DNA from: Flavobacterium sp. LHD-80
Lineage (GTDB): Bacteria > Bacteroidota > Bacteroidia > Flavobacteriales > Flavobacteriaceae
NCBI RefSeq assembly: GCF_030929605.1
Contig: NZ_JAVFVS010000002.1
Span: 248,001 to 312,000, forward strand
Length of the DNA stretch: 64,000 nucleotides
Reading direction: 5' to 3'
The position numbers were made by a program, and so were the translations under genes. The notes under the pieces are model-generated. The model had not been told where the DNA came from, did not search any database, and was given only the letters and a program-made list of their open reading frames with translations. This document shows, piece after piece, positions 1 to 7,898 of this stretch. Each line of letters begins with the position of its first letter. Position 1 is the first letter of the stretch.

Positions 1-1490
1 GTGAAATTCTTCGGTGCACTGGCCTCAATATTTCCCTGTCCGTCCTGAAAAACTTTACTTCCGGCTTTGTCTTCCGTCAGAATAGAACCATCGGCATCGT
101 TGATAATAATTTTGCATCCGCTTCGGGTTCTTATAGCTTTAATATCATTTTTTGGAGTGTAATAACCTGACAGTTCTTTACCATTATAATGCGCTCCCAT
201 AACATAAGGACACTGCGAATTTCCACCTTCAAACCCAACTAATACCTCTTCACCAATTTCAGGTATAATATAAGAACCTTTTCCCGCTCCAGTATGTTGT
301 TGAATCATTCTGATCCACTGGCTTGTCTTACTCCCATTTCCCCAATAGAATTCAACTCTTACGCGCCCAAGTCCTTCAGGATCATTGTTGTCTTTTATTT
401 TTGCGGGCTGGGTTTCTGCTTTTGCAAAAGCTTTTGTATTGGTATAATGAGGAGCCGAAACATCGTCTGGAATTGCTTTGAATTCGCAGGTATAATTGCC
501 ATGCACTTCTGAATGATGTGTGGCTTCTATACAGATAAGATGATGCTCAGTAGTGTCGTTGATAATGGTAAAAACCTGCCCAAGTCCTATTGGAAAGTAC
601 GATATTCCGCTGTAGTAAACGCTGTTGGCATCGATTCCTGCGGTATGTAGCGTGACCATTTCGTCTATTTCGTCTTTGTTCTGCGCATTGTTGGTGTACG
701 CACCGATGCTCAGATCCGGCTGGGCAACGGTTCCCTGATTGAATCCTATATTCGATGCAAAGCTGTCTTTGCTTCCTGCAGAAGTTCGCAGTGAGGAATT
801 CTTGATGCTGGAAGCTTTATTATAGTCATAGCCTGTCAACGATATTTTATGCGCGCTCATATTGGCCTGAATCTTAAAACTGTGCAACGAAGCTCCGTTG
901 ATGAGTTTTATCTTGGAAGTTTTGATCTGCCCGAACTGCATGCGCATTCCGTCAAAATAAAACCACTGGCCGTAACGATGCGCCAATCTTTTCAGAAAAT
1001 CAAAACTGGTTTCGTTGTACTGAGCCATATATTTAAACTCCTTCAGATAGGTCGATCTTATCGCATCTCTCTGATAAAACTCAGTCGGTCCTTCTGACAA
1101 GATATCCAGCACAATATCATCCATTCCTCTTTCCAGATAAGTTCTAGATTTCGGATTGTCGTCCAATACAATACTATGGCTGGTTCCGCTTACATGAAGT
1201 CCGACGGCACTCCCATTCTGGTCTATCGAAGTCAGCCCGGTTATAATGCCTTTGCTCATCAGTTTAATTCCTGTCAAGCTTTTGAAAGTAAAAATGACTT
1301 CATTGCCGATGTAATCTTTCATTGCTTTTGCCTGATCTGCCGGTTTTATCACTGCTTTGCCGGTATATTGCCATACAAACGAAAAATAATGATGATCTGC
1401 CATTTTCTGGGACAGCTTCAAATCATAATAAATAATGTTTTGGGTAAAACCTCCAATAGTAATGTGAACTTGTTCTGAGAAATGTGCCAT
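1..1490 (-). CDS. vgrG: VgrG-like type VI secretion spike protein (partial, 3' end outside window)
   Basis: The minus strand is open from an ATG at 1488-1490 to the window edge, about 496 codons without a stop. The translation starts MAHFSEQVHITIGGFTQNII and has the VgrG plan: an N-terminal gp27-like region (roughly residues 1-340), then the gp5-like OB-fold with the hallmark stretch NNDPEGLGRVRVEFYW, followed by GSYIIPEIGEEVLVGFEGG. VgrG trimers form the tip of the type VI secretion needle and carry effectors. Bacteroidota have their own T6SS subtype (iii). No other T6SS gene is visible here, so this may be an orphan vgrG or the edge of a locus lying to the left. The C-terminal part, where an effector domain or effector adaptor would show, is missing. 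The family call is firm; the role is inferred. Confidence 0.9.
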   Translation of the reverse strand, partial: MAHFSEQVHITIGGFTQNIIYYDLKLSQKMADHHYFSFVWQYTGKAVIKPADQAKAMKDYIGNEVIFTFKSLTGIKLMSKGIITGLTSIDQNGSAVGLHVSGTSHSIVLDDNPKSRTYLERGMDDIVLDILSEGPTEFYQRDAIRSTYLKEFKYMAQYNETSFDFLKRLAHRYGQWFYFDGMRMQFGQIKTSKIKLINGASLHSFKIQANMSAHKISLTGYDYNKASSIKNSSLRTSAGSKDSFASNIGFNQGTVAQPDLSIGAYTNNAQNKDEIDEMVTLHTAGIDANSVYYSGISYFPIGLGQVFTIINDTTEHHLICIEATHHSEVHGNYTCEFKAIPDDVSAPHYTNTKAFAKAETQPAKIKDNNDPEGLGRVRVEFYWGNGSKTSQWIRMIQQHTGAGKGSYIIPEIGEEVLVGFEGGNSQCPYVMGAHYNGKELSGYYTPKNDIKAIRTRSGCKIIINDADGSILTEDKAGSKVFQDGQGNIEASAPKNF

Positions 1491-1650
1491 ACTTTTTATG
1501 CTAGTTTTAGTTAGTTAAATAGAAAATCAAAAAATCTATTTAGTAAACATAAACCTGCAAATTAGAAAGCACAGCAGAACAAAGCTTTATTTATAACAGA
1601 ATAAGACTTTTCTTAAATTTAATTCAACACAAGATCTTATGAAAACGAAT

Positions 1651-1731
1651 GCCCTAGCCCTGATGGAAGCGGCATCCTTTTGTGCCGGGGTTCGGCATAA
1701 AAGATACAGCGGACAGCAGGAAATAGCTCCT
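1651..1731 (+). ncRNA. candidate structured RNA of a flavobacterial intergenic family (Flavo-1-like)
   Basis: Between vgrG and the receiver gene lies a GC-richer block in an AT-rich gap. It starts CCTAGCCCTGATGGAAGCGG and ends CAGGAAATAGCTCC. Its core is an 11-bp hairpin: CTTTTGTGCCG (1677-1687), a five-base loop, and CGGCATAAAAG (1693-1703). CCTG near 1658-1662 can pair with CAGG at 1717-1720, giving a closed outer helix with conserved-looking internal bulges. I recognise this arrangement from many flavobacterial intergenic regions and think it is the Rfam Flavo-1 motif, but that naming is from memory. The strand is uncertain; I chose the one that matches the remembered motif. Confidence 0.5.
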
Positions 1732-1770
1732 TAGAAATAAAATTCGAAAAAATGAAATGGAAATAAAACT

Positions 1771-2184
1771 CTAACCTTCAATAATACTCAAAATAGTCTT
1801 TGGAATTTCGGCGAAAGCCTCAAAAGAATAGGGTTTAATAAGATAGGCTTTTACGCCCAGAACGTCGCATTTTTCTTTGTACGACGGATTTATGCTGGTG
1901 GAATAGACAAAGCAAGGAATGTCTTTTAAACTAGAATTGTTTAGAATTTGCTGTAACGCTTCGATGCCGTCAACAATAGGCATGTTGATATCAGTCAGAA
2001 TTACGTCTGGGTTTTCGTTTATGGGATTTTTTAGGTAATTGAGCAATTCTTCGCCATTGGTTACAAGGCTTACTTTCCCGAAATTGGGGTTTTGGTTGAA
2101 GGTTTCACAGATGACGTCAGCGTCATCAAAGTCATCTTCGGCGATTATGATATGTAGATTGTTTTTTTGTGGCATTTTATGCAA
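1771..2184 (-). CDS. single-domain response regulator (CheY/Rcp1-like receiver)
   Basis: This 137-residue protein is a stand-alone receiver domain with no output domain. The acidic pocket is E16-D17-D18, the phospho-acceptor is D65 (in LTDINMP), the conserved Ser/Thr is near 95-96 and the lysine is K117 (LIKPYS). It overlaps the end of the upstream histidine kinase by 8 nt, so the two are translationally coupled and very probably form a cognate pair. It is the last gene of the leftward kaiC-kaiB-kaiB-kinase-receiver operon. Stand-alone receivers of this Rcp1 type pass phosphate on or act by protein contact, so the target lies elsewhere. A start at M4 is also possible. Confidence 0.9.
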   Translation of the reverse strand: MHKMPQKNNLHIIIAEDDFDDADVICETFNQNPNFGKVSLVTNGEELLNYLKNPINENPDVILTDINMPIVDGIEALQQILNNSSLKDIPCFVYSTSINPSYKEKCDVLGVKAYLIKPYSFEAFAEIPKTILSIIEG

Positions 2185-3433
2185 TGGGAAAATAAAGATT
2201 AAATGTTGTGCCTTCGTTGAGCGTACTTTCGACGGTTATTTTTCCGGAATGGTTTTCCATGATTTTTTTACAAATCGCAAGGCCAATTCCGTTTCCTGAA
2301 TATTCGTTTCGGGCATGTAAACGCTGGAAAATGGTAAAGATTTTAGCTAAATGGTTTTCTTCCATTCCTATACCATTGTCTTTAATTTGAATCTGTACAA
2401 ATTTAGCATTTTGATTTGGTATTTTGGTATCTAAGTTTTCGGGCTGAAAAATTTCTATAAACGGAGCCGTTGTTTCTTTGCTGTATTTTATAGCATTCGA
2501 AATAAGATTAGAAAAAAGCTGGCGCATTTGTACTCTGGAAGCTTTTACGATTGGTAAATCTCCAACTTTAATGCTGGCTTTTTTATCTGAAATTATAATT
2601 TCAAAATCCTCCATAACTTCAGAAATGATGGTTTTCAGGTTTATTTTAGTTCGTTCTTCCTGCGCCGTATGCGATGAATATCGTACTAAATCATCAACAA
2701 GGGAGTTTAAACGCAAAGCCGATAATTTCATGACATTTATTGCTTTGGTATCTGGTTCGGTAAAATAACTTCCGTCAATTCGGCTTGTATTCATTACAAT
2801 TTTTCGCAACGGTTCTTTCAAATCGTGCGATATTACGTGAATAAACTCTTCCAGATTTCGGTTGATTTTATTCAGTTCGTTGATTTTTTCTTCTAATTCT
2901 TCTTGATGACGAATTAAAGCTTCTTCGTGTTTTTTCTTTTCGGTTAAATCGGTAATCACGATTCCAATGGCTTCAACAGAAGGTTCAAGATCTGTTAAAG
3001 CGATATAAGCCGGAAAAGTTTTTTTATCGCTATCCGATTTTAAAAGAATTTCGTGTGTGGCGATTCCGTATCTCAGCGCCTGAATAAGCTGGACAAACTG
3101 TGTGGGATTATCAAAATATTCGTTTAAATACGTCCCAACAATTTGTTCTGAAGGAATACCAACGAGTTCTGAAAAGTAGTCGTTGCAATATAATATGAGT
3201 CCTTTTCGCGAAATACTAAGCGCACCTTGTCTGAATTTTTCAATAAGAAGCCTATACGTATAATCGGCTGTTTGGAGAGAATATACTTCCGGAACTCCGT
3301 TTGTACTTACTACTAAAGCATCAACATCTCCTTGTTTTATAGCATCTACAATACTATTGGACTCAAAAAGCTCTTCTTTTAAGGATTCTATTTCTGCTAA
3401 TAATGATTCTATATTTCTTTTTTTTACCTCCAA
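2177..3433 (-). CDS. PAS-domain sensor histidine kinase
   Basis: This 418-residue cytoplasmic kinase has no membrane segment. An N-terminal coiled region (1-35) is followed by a PAS domain (about 55-165), a second coiled linker (165-198), a HisKA domain with H203 in VISHDLKEPLR, and a HATPase domain with N-box NLISNAIKYS (309-318), G1 DNGIGM (352-357) and G2 GNGIGLAI (380-387). All catalytic motifs are intact. It starts 4 nt after the second kaiB gene and overlaps the receiver gene at its 3' end. In cyanobacteria the Kai oscillator signals through a kinase (SasA) with a KaiB-like sensor domain. This kinase has no such domain, so any Kai link would have to go through the PAS domain or another partner. 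That link is inferred from the operon only. Confidence 0.93.
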   Translation of the reverse strand: MEVKKRNIESLLAEIESLKEELFESNSIVDAIKQGDVDALVVSTNGVPEVYSLQTADYTYRLLIEKFRQGALSISRKGLILYCNDYFSELVGIPSEQIVGTYLNEYFDNPTQFVQLIQALRYGIATHEILLKSDSDKKTFPAYIALTDLEPSVEAIGIVITDLTEKKKHEEALIRHQEELEEKINELNKINRNLEEFIHVISHDLKEPLRKIVMNTSRIDGSYFTEPDTKAINVMKLSALRLNSLVDDLVRYSSHTAQEERTKINLKTIISEVMEDFEIIISDKKASIKVGDLPIVKASRVQMRQLFSNLISNAIKYSKETTAPFIEIFQPENLDTKIPNQNAKFVQIQIKDNGIGMEENHLAKIFTIFQRLHARNEYSGNGIGLAICKKIMENHSGKITVESTLNEGTTFNLYFPIA

Positions 3434-3437
3434 ATTA

Positions 3438-3734
3438 TTACTCTAAGTTTAGTATATACAAAACCTTTTCTTTATCTGATAAATCACCCAAAATGATTCT
3501 TTTGGGTTCAGGATGTATTTTGATTAATGTTGGGATTGCCACAATTTGATGAATTACAGCTTGTTCCTTGTCACGACTAATATCTATAATCTCTATTTCG
3601 TAGTTTTTCGTGAGATAGGTGTCGCAGATTTTGCGCAAATTTTCGATTGCATGTCCTGATTTAACAGACATACCTGAAACAAAAAGTTTGAACTTATGTT
3701 TGGTTGTACTTGTGCCATCAGATGAATCTTCCAT
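3438..3734 (-). CDS. kaiB: KaiB-like protein (divergent second copy)
   Basis: This 98-residue protein has the KaiB/thioredoxin-like pattern: a first strand FKLFVSG, a helix with AIENLRKI, a strand YEIEIIDIS, the proline-containing loop VAIPTLI and the C-terminal signature GDLSDKEKVLYILNL. It matches the neighbouring KaiB along its whole length but is more divergent: it lacks the NPQLAE stretch and has a charged, Ser/Thr-rich N-terminal extension of about 14 residues. It lies 2 nt downstream of the first kaiB and 4 nt upstream of the kinase. KaiB binds the CI ring of phosphorylated KaiC. Two unlike KaiB copies in one operon suggest different roles, or formation of mixed complexes. Confidence 0.85.
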   Translation of the reverse strand: MEDSSDGTSTTKHKFKLFVSGMSVKSGHAIENLRKICDTYLTKNYEIEIIDISRDKEQAVIHQIVAIPTLIKIHPEPKRIILGDLSDKEKVLYILNLE

Positions 3735-3736
3735 GA

Positions 3737-4030
3737 TTATGAGTTTATAGGTTTGATATTAAGTCCTACAAGTACTCTTTCTTCATTAGAAAGATCACCA
3801 ATTATTTTGCGGATTGGCTCGGGAAATTTTCTCACCAAAGTTGGTACAGCCAAGATTTGATCGCCTTCTGCCAATTGCGGATTCTTCAGCAAATCGATAA
3901 TTTCGATGCTGTATTTTCCTTTTAAATGTTCTTCGGCATACTTTTTTATGTTCTCAAGCGCCTTGATCGATTTTGGCGTTTGGCCTGCTATATAGAGCAA
4001 TAATTGCCATTCGGCTACTTCTTTTTTCAT
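3737..4030 (-). CDS. kaiB: KaiB homologue
   Basis: This 97-residue protein is close to classical cyanobacterial Kai[20 protein letters not shown], then [33 protein letters not shown] and [15 protein letters not shown]. The NPQLAE region and the proline-rich loop form the part of KaiB that changes fold on binding KaiC, and both are kept. The gene lies 5 nt downstream of kaiC and 2 nt upstream of a second, more divergent kaiB. No KaiA candidate is present, as is usual outside cyanobacteria. The family assignment is secure. Whether the module keeps time, or acts in stress or energy sensing as proposed for KaiBC in other bacteria, cannot be read from sequence. Confidence 0.93.
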   Translation of the reverse strand: MKKEVAEWQLLLYIAGQTPKSIKALENIKKYAEEHLKGKYSIEIIDLLKNPQLAEGDQILAVPTLVRKFPEPIRKIIGDLSNEERVLVGLNIKPINS

Positions 4031-4035
4031 TTTGT

Positions 4036-5709
4036 TTATTTTTTCTTAGAAGACAGTTTTTCCTGCAATTCTTCTGTTGCTTTAAGGATACTTAATTCTT
4101 CTTCTGCCGATTCAAATTCGGTTTTCAAGGCTTCAATATTGGCTTCAAGAACTTTGCGTTTACGCTCGATTTCACGGTCTTTTCTGCTGATTTCGTTTTG
4201 AAGCTTGATATTCGAAATGGTTTTCTTGAATTGGTGTGATGTTCTGGCCGTTCCCGTCAAAATTCCCTGCGGACCTAATTCTACATCCAGTAATTCGATT
4301 CCGTTGCTGGTAATCACAAATTCTCTAACTTGGTTAGAATGTCCCATTCCGCGGGCTTTGACGATGAAAATTCCTCGGTTTCTTTCGCCAATTCCTTCCA
4401 TATCACGAACCGTTATCCAGGTATCTACTAATGAAGATACGGATTCTTCGGCTAAATCTGGCCTGAAATTTTCAGTTTGTTTATTTAATGACGTAAACAA
4501 GGCCGTAATGTTATTGGCTTTCAGCATATCGATTAATCGTACAAGCATAGATCGAACTTCGTGTTCACTTCCCACCGAAATCAGATTGCTTATTGGGTCG
4601 ATAACTATTGTTGTCGGACTAAACTCTTTGATTAATTTTCTAAGCGTAAGCAAATGCAGTTCAAGACCGTTTAACGACGGACGAGAAGAATGAATTTGCA
4701 ATAAGCCATCTTTAATGTGTTTGTCAAGATTAATTCCGATTGATTTCATGTTGCGAACCAATTGTTGCGGCGATTCTTCAAAAGCGAAATAAATCGTTCT
4801 TTCTTTATTTTCACATTGCTGATTGGCAAAATAACAACCAATCGTGGTTTTTGCTGTTCCAGCCGTTCCTGAAACCAATATATTGCTGCCGCGGTAAAAG
4901 CCACCACCCTGAAACATATCGTTTAATCCCGGAACTCCTGTTGAAATAATATCCGAAGAAACTTCATTATCTAGTTTTAATGAGGTAATAGGAAGTACCG
5001 AAATACCTTCTTCATCTATTAAAAACGGATATTCATTTGTTCCGTGTGTTGAACCTCTGTATTTTACAATGCGAAGTCTTCGGGTTGAAACCTGCTCAAT
5101 AACGCGATGATCGAGAACAATAACGCAGTCTGATACATATTCTTCTAATCCCTGACGTGTAAGTGTTGCTTCTCCGCGTTCGCCTGTAATAACGGCTGTA
5201 ACTCCTTTTGTTTTAAGCCAATGAAATAATCTTCGTAATTCGGCTCTAAGGATTGCCTGATTGTCAAGACCTGCAAATAAAGATTCGATTGTATCGAGTA
5301 CAACACGAGTTGCTTTTATAGAGTCAATCGCGTGTCCCAATCGTATAAATAAACCATCAAGATCGTATTCTCCAGCTTCTTCAATTTCGGATCTTTCGAC
5401 GCGAACATGATCTACTACGAGTTTTTTATCTTTCTTAAGTTGTTCAAGGTCAAAGCCCAGCGATTTTACATTCAAAGTAAGATCATCCGAAGGTTCTTCA
5501 AAAGACATGAAAACTCCAGATTCGCCATATTCTGTAATACCTTTAATAAGGAATTGCATTGACAATAATGTTTTTCCGCATCCGGCGCCACCACAAATTA
5601 AAGTTGGGCGTCCTTTTGGGAAACCTCCTTCAGTAATTTCGTCTAATCCGTCAACTCCCGTTGGAGTTTTTGGAAATATAAAATGAGTTGTTTTTGTTTT
5701 TTCTTGCAC
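4036..5709 (-). CDS. kaiC: KaiC-like double RecA/ATPase
   Basis: This 557-residue protein has two KaiC domains. CI (about 10-245) has Walker A GGAGCGKT (40-47) and the catalytic pair E71-E72. CII (about 250-500) has Walker A GTAGTAKT (281-288, with Ala for the last Gly, as in many non-cyanobacterial KaiC proteins) and E311-E312. By alignment from memory, the dual phosphorylation site S431/T432 of cyanobacterial KaiC corresponds to S425-S426 in [11 protein letters not shown], while the T426 equivalent is Ala. The last 55 residues are a charged coiled coil in place of the KaiA-binding tail. Translation starts at GTG (5707-5709): an in-frame stop lies just upstream and the next Met is residue 51. 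It is the first gene of the operon and has its own promoter. Confidence 0.93.
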   Translation of the reverse strand: MQEKTKTTHFIFPKTPTGVDGLDEITEGGFPKGRPTLICGGAGCGKTLLSMQFLIKGITEYGESGVFMSFEEPSDDLTLNVKSLGFDLEQLKKDKKLVVDHVRVERSEIEEAGEYDLDGLFIRLGHAIDSIKATRVVLDTIESLFAGLDNQAILRAELRRLFHWLKTKGVTAVITGERGEATLTRQGLEEYVSDCVIVLDHRVIEQVSTRRLRIVKYRGSTHGTNEYPFLIDEEGISVLPITSLKLDNEVSSDIISTGVPGLNDMFQGGGFYRGSNILVSGTAGTAKTTIGCYFANQQCENKERTIYFAFEESPQQLVRNMKSIGINLDKHIKDGLLQIHSSRPSLNGLELHLLTLRKLIKEFSPTTIVIDPISNLISVGSEHEVRSMLVRLIDMLKANNITALFTSLNKQTENFRPDLAEESVSSLVDTWITVRDMEGIGERNRGIFIVKARGMGHSNQVREFVITSNGIELLDVELGPQGILTGTARTSHQFKKTISNIKLQNEISRKDREIERKRKVLEANIEALKTEFESAEEELSILKATEELQEKLSSKKK

Positions 5710-5733
5710 GATAATATAAATTCAGTATAATCT

Positions 5734-5763
5734 CAAATATACGTTTTCCTACATGATTTACAA
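5734..5763 (-). promoter_or_regulatory. promoter of the kaiC operon
   Basis: Reading leftwards, TTG (5761-5763) is followed after 19 bases by TATATTTG (5734-5741). This fits the Bacteroidota sigma-ABfr consensus TTG-N17-23-TAnnTTTG. The expected transcript start lies about 20 bases before the GTG start of kaiC. Confidence 0.7.
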
Positions 5764-6003
5764 TGAATTCTTATTAAGATTTAACAGCTGTTTAATGAAG
5801 TTTTAAAAATAAATTAAGAAAATTAGGCTTTAAATATGAAGAAATCGGAGAATTTTAACCAAATAATCGCAAAATTGGTTTTAAATATTTAACACTAATT
5901 TTTCCGTTTTGGCGAAAATTGATTTTTAAGAACAGGAAAATGTTAAAATACACTTTGCAGTATACTCTATGATACTATCAAAAAAGCAACCTCTTTTCCA
6001 ATC

Positions 6004-6011
6004 TAACTTTG
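6004..6011 (+). promoter_or_regulatory. -7 box upstream of the first SDR gene
   Basis: TAACTTTG matches the TAnnTTTG -7 consensus and lies 27 bases before the ATG. No good TTG -33 box is seen at the right distance. It runs into TGTCCTGTT, which also occurs at the doxX promoter (minus strand, 14882-14890). The rest of the gap (5764-6003) holds nothing I can name. Confidence 0.5.
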
Positions 6012-6037
6012 TCCTGTTAATTTAAAAACATATAAAA

Positions 6038-6781
6038 ATGGACAATCTTAAAAATAAAGTAGCCGTAATTACTGGCGGAAACAGCGGTATAGGTTATGCT
6101 ACAGCAAAACAATTAAAAGGGCAAGGCGCAACGGTTGTTATTACCGGAAGACGGAAAGAAGCGATTGAAAAAGCGGCGCAAGAATTAGGTGTTATAGCAA
6201 TCACAGCAGATCAATCGAATGTTTCGGATATTGAAAGTCTGGTTTCAAAAGTTGAACAGGATTTTGGTAAAGTGGATATTCTTTTCATAAATGCCGGAAT
6301 TGCGGGTTTAGGAAATATCGAACAAACTTCTGAGGAATTGTATGACAGTATTATGAATGTCAACTTGAGAGGCGCTTATTTTACATTAAGCAAATTTATC
6401 CCAATTTTGAAGGATGGTGCTTCGGTGGTATTTTTGTCTTCGAATACTGCAAGTATGCCAGGGCCGGGATCTTCGGTTTATTCGGCGAGTAAAACTGCTT
6501 TGAATTCGGTTATGAGATCGGCGGCGTTGGAATTAGCGCCAAGAAAAATCAGAGTGAATTCGGTTAGTCCAGGACCTACAGAAACCGAAGTGATGAAAAA
6601 AGTAGGTTTAGACGAAGCAACTGTAAATGGTATTATGGATGTTGTTGTAGAAAAAGTGCCATTAAAACAAATGGGAGAATCTGAAGATGTTGCTAAAATG
6701 GTTTCGTATTTAAGCAGCGAAGCAGCAAAATTCATCACCGGAGCTGATTTTATTATGGATGGGGGAATGGTTTTGGCTTAA
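6038..6781 (+). CDS. SDR family oxidoreductase
   Basis: This 247-residue classical short-chain dehydrogenase/reductase has the Rossmann cofactor motif TGGNSGIG (13-20), an NAG-type motif INAG (84-87), N109, S135, and the active-site Y148 and K152 in YSASK. The family moves hydride between NAD(P)H and alcohols or carbonyls. R38-R39 after the second strand hints at NADP(H). It is followed by stress genes (cupin, hydrolase, Ohr) separated by repeats rather than in one transcript. In other bacteria such SDR genes are often among quinone- or aldehyde-stress genes. The substrate cannot be predicted. Confidence 0.93.
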   Translation: MDNLKNKVAVITGGNSGIGYATAKQLKGQGATVVITGRRKEAIEKAAQELGVIAITADQSNVSDIESLVSKVEQDFGKVDILFINAGIAGLGNIEQTSEELYDSIMNVNLRGAYFTLSKFIPILKDGASVVFLSSNTASMPGPGSSVYSASKTALNSVMRSAALELAPRKIRVNSVSPGPTETEVMKKVGLDEATVNGIMDVVVEKVPLKQMGESEDVAKMVSYLSSEAAKFITGADFIMDGGMVLA

Positions 6782-6814
6782 TTGTTAATGGTGAACTATT
6801 AATTATGAATTGAG

Positions 6815-6952
6815 ATTTAACCGCAAAGAGCGCTAAGGTTTACGCAAAGGTCGCAAAGTTATTACACACATAGCTTTGCGATCTTTGCGTTTATACAAAG
6901 CATAATGAGCCAAAAACTTTGCTCCCGATAGCTATCGGGATTGCGGTTAAAT
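6815..6952. repeat. palindromic intergenic repeat, CGCAAAG family, copy 1
   Basis: The ends are exact inverted copies (ATTTAACCGCAA at left, TTGCGGTTAAAT at right) and the arms contain several CGCAAAG/CTTTGCG words. A small palindrome, TCCCGATAGCTATCGGGA, sits in the right arm. The same family recurs at 7528-7760 and 12474-12593. It contains no gene and probably folds into a long hairpin at the 3' end of the SDR transcript. Confidence 0.8.
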
Positions 6953-6967
6953 ATGCAGCTTAGCATA

Positions 6968-7042
6968 TGTCCAATTCACCTTCAAGTTTGTCCGTTTCGT
7001 CTATTTTTTGATTTCGCAGGAAGCGTTGTCATTCTACTTTTG
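6968..7042 (+). promoter_or_regulatory. direct-repeat operator and -7 box of the cupin gene
   Basis: Two copies of TGTCC-N2-TTC start at 6968 and 6989, exactly 21 bp apart. A -7 box TACTTTTG lies at 7035-7042, 46 bp after the start of the second repeat. The same layout with the same two distances occurs before the hydrolase gene and the doxX gene. Repeats two helical turns apart suit an AraC-type or LytTR-type activator bound just upstream of -33. Confidence 0.65.
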
Positions 7043-7084
7043 ACTCAGAAATTAACTGATAACAAATAATTTAAATCAAAAGTT

Positions 7085-7498
7085 ATGGAAACTAAAAAAC
7101 AAAAAACCTGGGTTATAATCGCGATCATCATTTTAGGAATTATCGCTTTTTTAATCCCAAATCAAATTGCAGCGCAAACCGGAATTAAAAGAACAGATTT
7201 ACAAAAACACGATTTGGGTATTCCAGGAAGAGAAACCGTTCAGGCAAGAATTGATTTTGACGGACATACGGCTTTCGGAAAACATTCACATCCGGGAGAG
7301 GAAATCATTTATGTACTTGAAGGTTCATTAGAATATGAAGTTGAAGGTCAAGGGACAGTTGTTTTAAAAGCCGGAGAAGTACTTTTTATTCCGGCTGGAG
7401 TTGTTCACTCCGCACGAAATAATACAGATTTAAAAGCATCAGAATTGGCAACGTATATCGTTGAAAAAGGAAAACCAGTTTTGGTTATGAAAAAATAG
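7085..7498 (+). CDS. membrane-anchored or exported cupin-domain protein
   Basis: This 137-residue protein has an N-terminal hydrophobic segment (9-24) that acts as a signal or anchor. A single cupin_2 barrel follows (about 50-130): GKHSHPGEE places H67, H69 and E73 as metal ligands, and the second motif gives H108 in PAGVVHSA. Such small cupins bind a divalent metal and can act as dioxygenases, isomerases or binding proteins; the reaction is unknown. Its promoter carries the same direct-repeat operator as the hydrolase and doxX genes, so all three are probably induced together. Repeat elements on both sides separate it from neighbouring genes, so it is likely monocistronic. Confidence 0.88.
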   Translation: METKKQKTWVIIAIIILGIIAFLIPNQIAAQTGIKRTDLQKHDLGIPGRETVQARIDFDGHTAFGKHSHPGEEIIYVLEGSLEYEVEGQGTVVLKAGEVLFIPAGVVHSARNNTDLKASELATYIVEKGKPVLVMKK

Positions 7499-7527
7499 TG
7501 TCAGGTTTCAAATTGAAATGCGAATAG

Positions 7528-7760
7528 TTTAACCGCAAAGTGCGCAAGGTTTTTTGATCATGAAGGCGTGGTAGAAACGCGAAGGACACAAAGCTTTGCG
7601 TATAGTTTTTTGCCACAGATTATAAGATTAAAAAGGATTTTAATCTGTGTTAATCAGTTTAATGCGCTCAATCTGTGGCTAATTAATCACACCGCTTTGC
7701 GCCCTTTGCGTTAGTATAGAGCCCAATAAGTAAAAATACCTTGCGCACTTTGCGGTTAAA
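7528..7760. repeat. nested palindromic repeat (CGCAAAG family with an inner CCACAGATT family palindrome)
   Basis: The outer arms match as an inverted repeat: TTTAACCGCAAAGTGCGCAA at left, TTGCGCACTTTGCGGTTAAA at right. Inside, at about 7611-7681, is a second palindrome from TGCCACAGATT to AATCTGTGGCTA. It belongs to a different flavobacterial repeat family, related to the block at 15604. The shape suggests one element inserted into the loop of another. Confidence 0.8.
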
Positions 7761-7778
7761 TCGTCACAATTTACATCC

Positions 7779-7853
7779 TGTCCATTTCACCCTAAACTTT
7801 GTCCACTTCACCTTTTTTCGTCTTTTAAAACGAGGATTGTCAAGATACCTTTG
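7779..7853 (+). promoter_or_regulatory. direct-repeat operator and -7 box of the hydrolase gene
   Basis: TGTCC-N3-TCACC-like repeats start at 7779 and 7800 (21 bp apart) and the -7 box TACCTTTG is at 7846-7853, 46 bp after the second repeat start. Both distances equal those at the cupin promoter, and a similar AGAAATTAACTGATAA stretch follows both -7 boxes. The -7 box overlaps a possible TTG start at 7851, which argues for translation from 7899. Confidence 0.65.
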
Positions 7854-7898
7854 ACGAAGAAATTAACTGATAATCAACTAATAAAAACATCAAAAATT

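Noticed and set aside
294..1478. Three plus-strand open frames (72-100 codons) over the first 1.5 kb
   Set aside because: They lie antisense to the vgrG frame, which is open without a stop and has clear VgrG motifs.
4846..4869. Walker A of KaiC domain 2 with Ala for Gly (GTAGTAKT) as evidence of inactivation
   Set aside because: The GTAK(S/T) form is common in non-cyanobacterial KaiC proteins; the other catalytic residues are intact.
5937..6011. The 21-bp direct-repeat operator at the first SDR promoter
   Set aside because: No TGTCC pair lies at the required distances; only the single TGTCCTGTT after the -7 box is shared with doxX.
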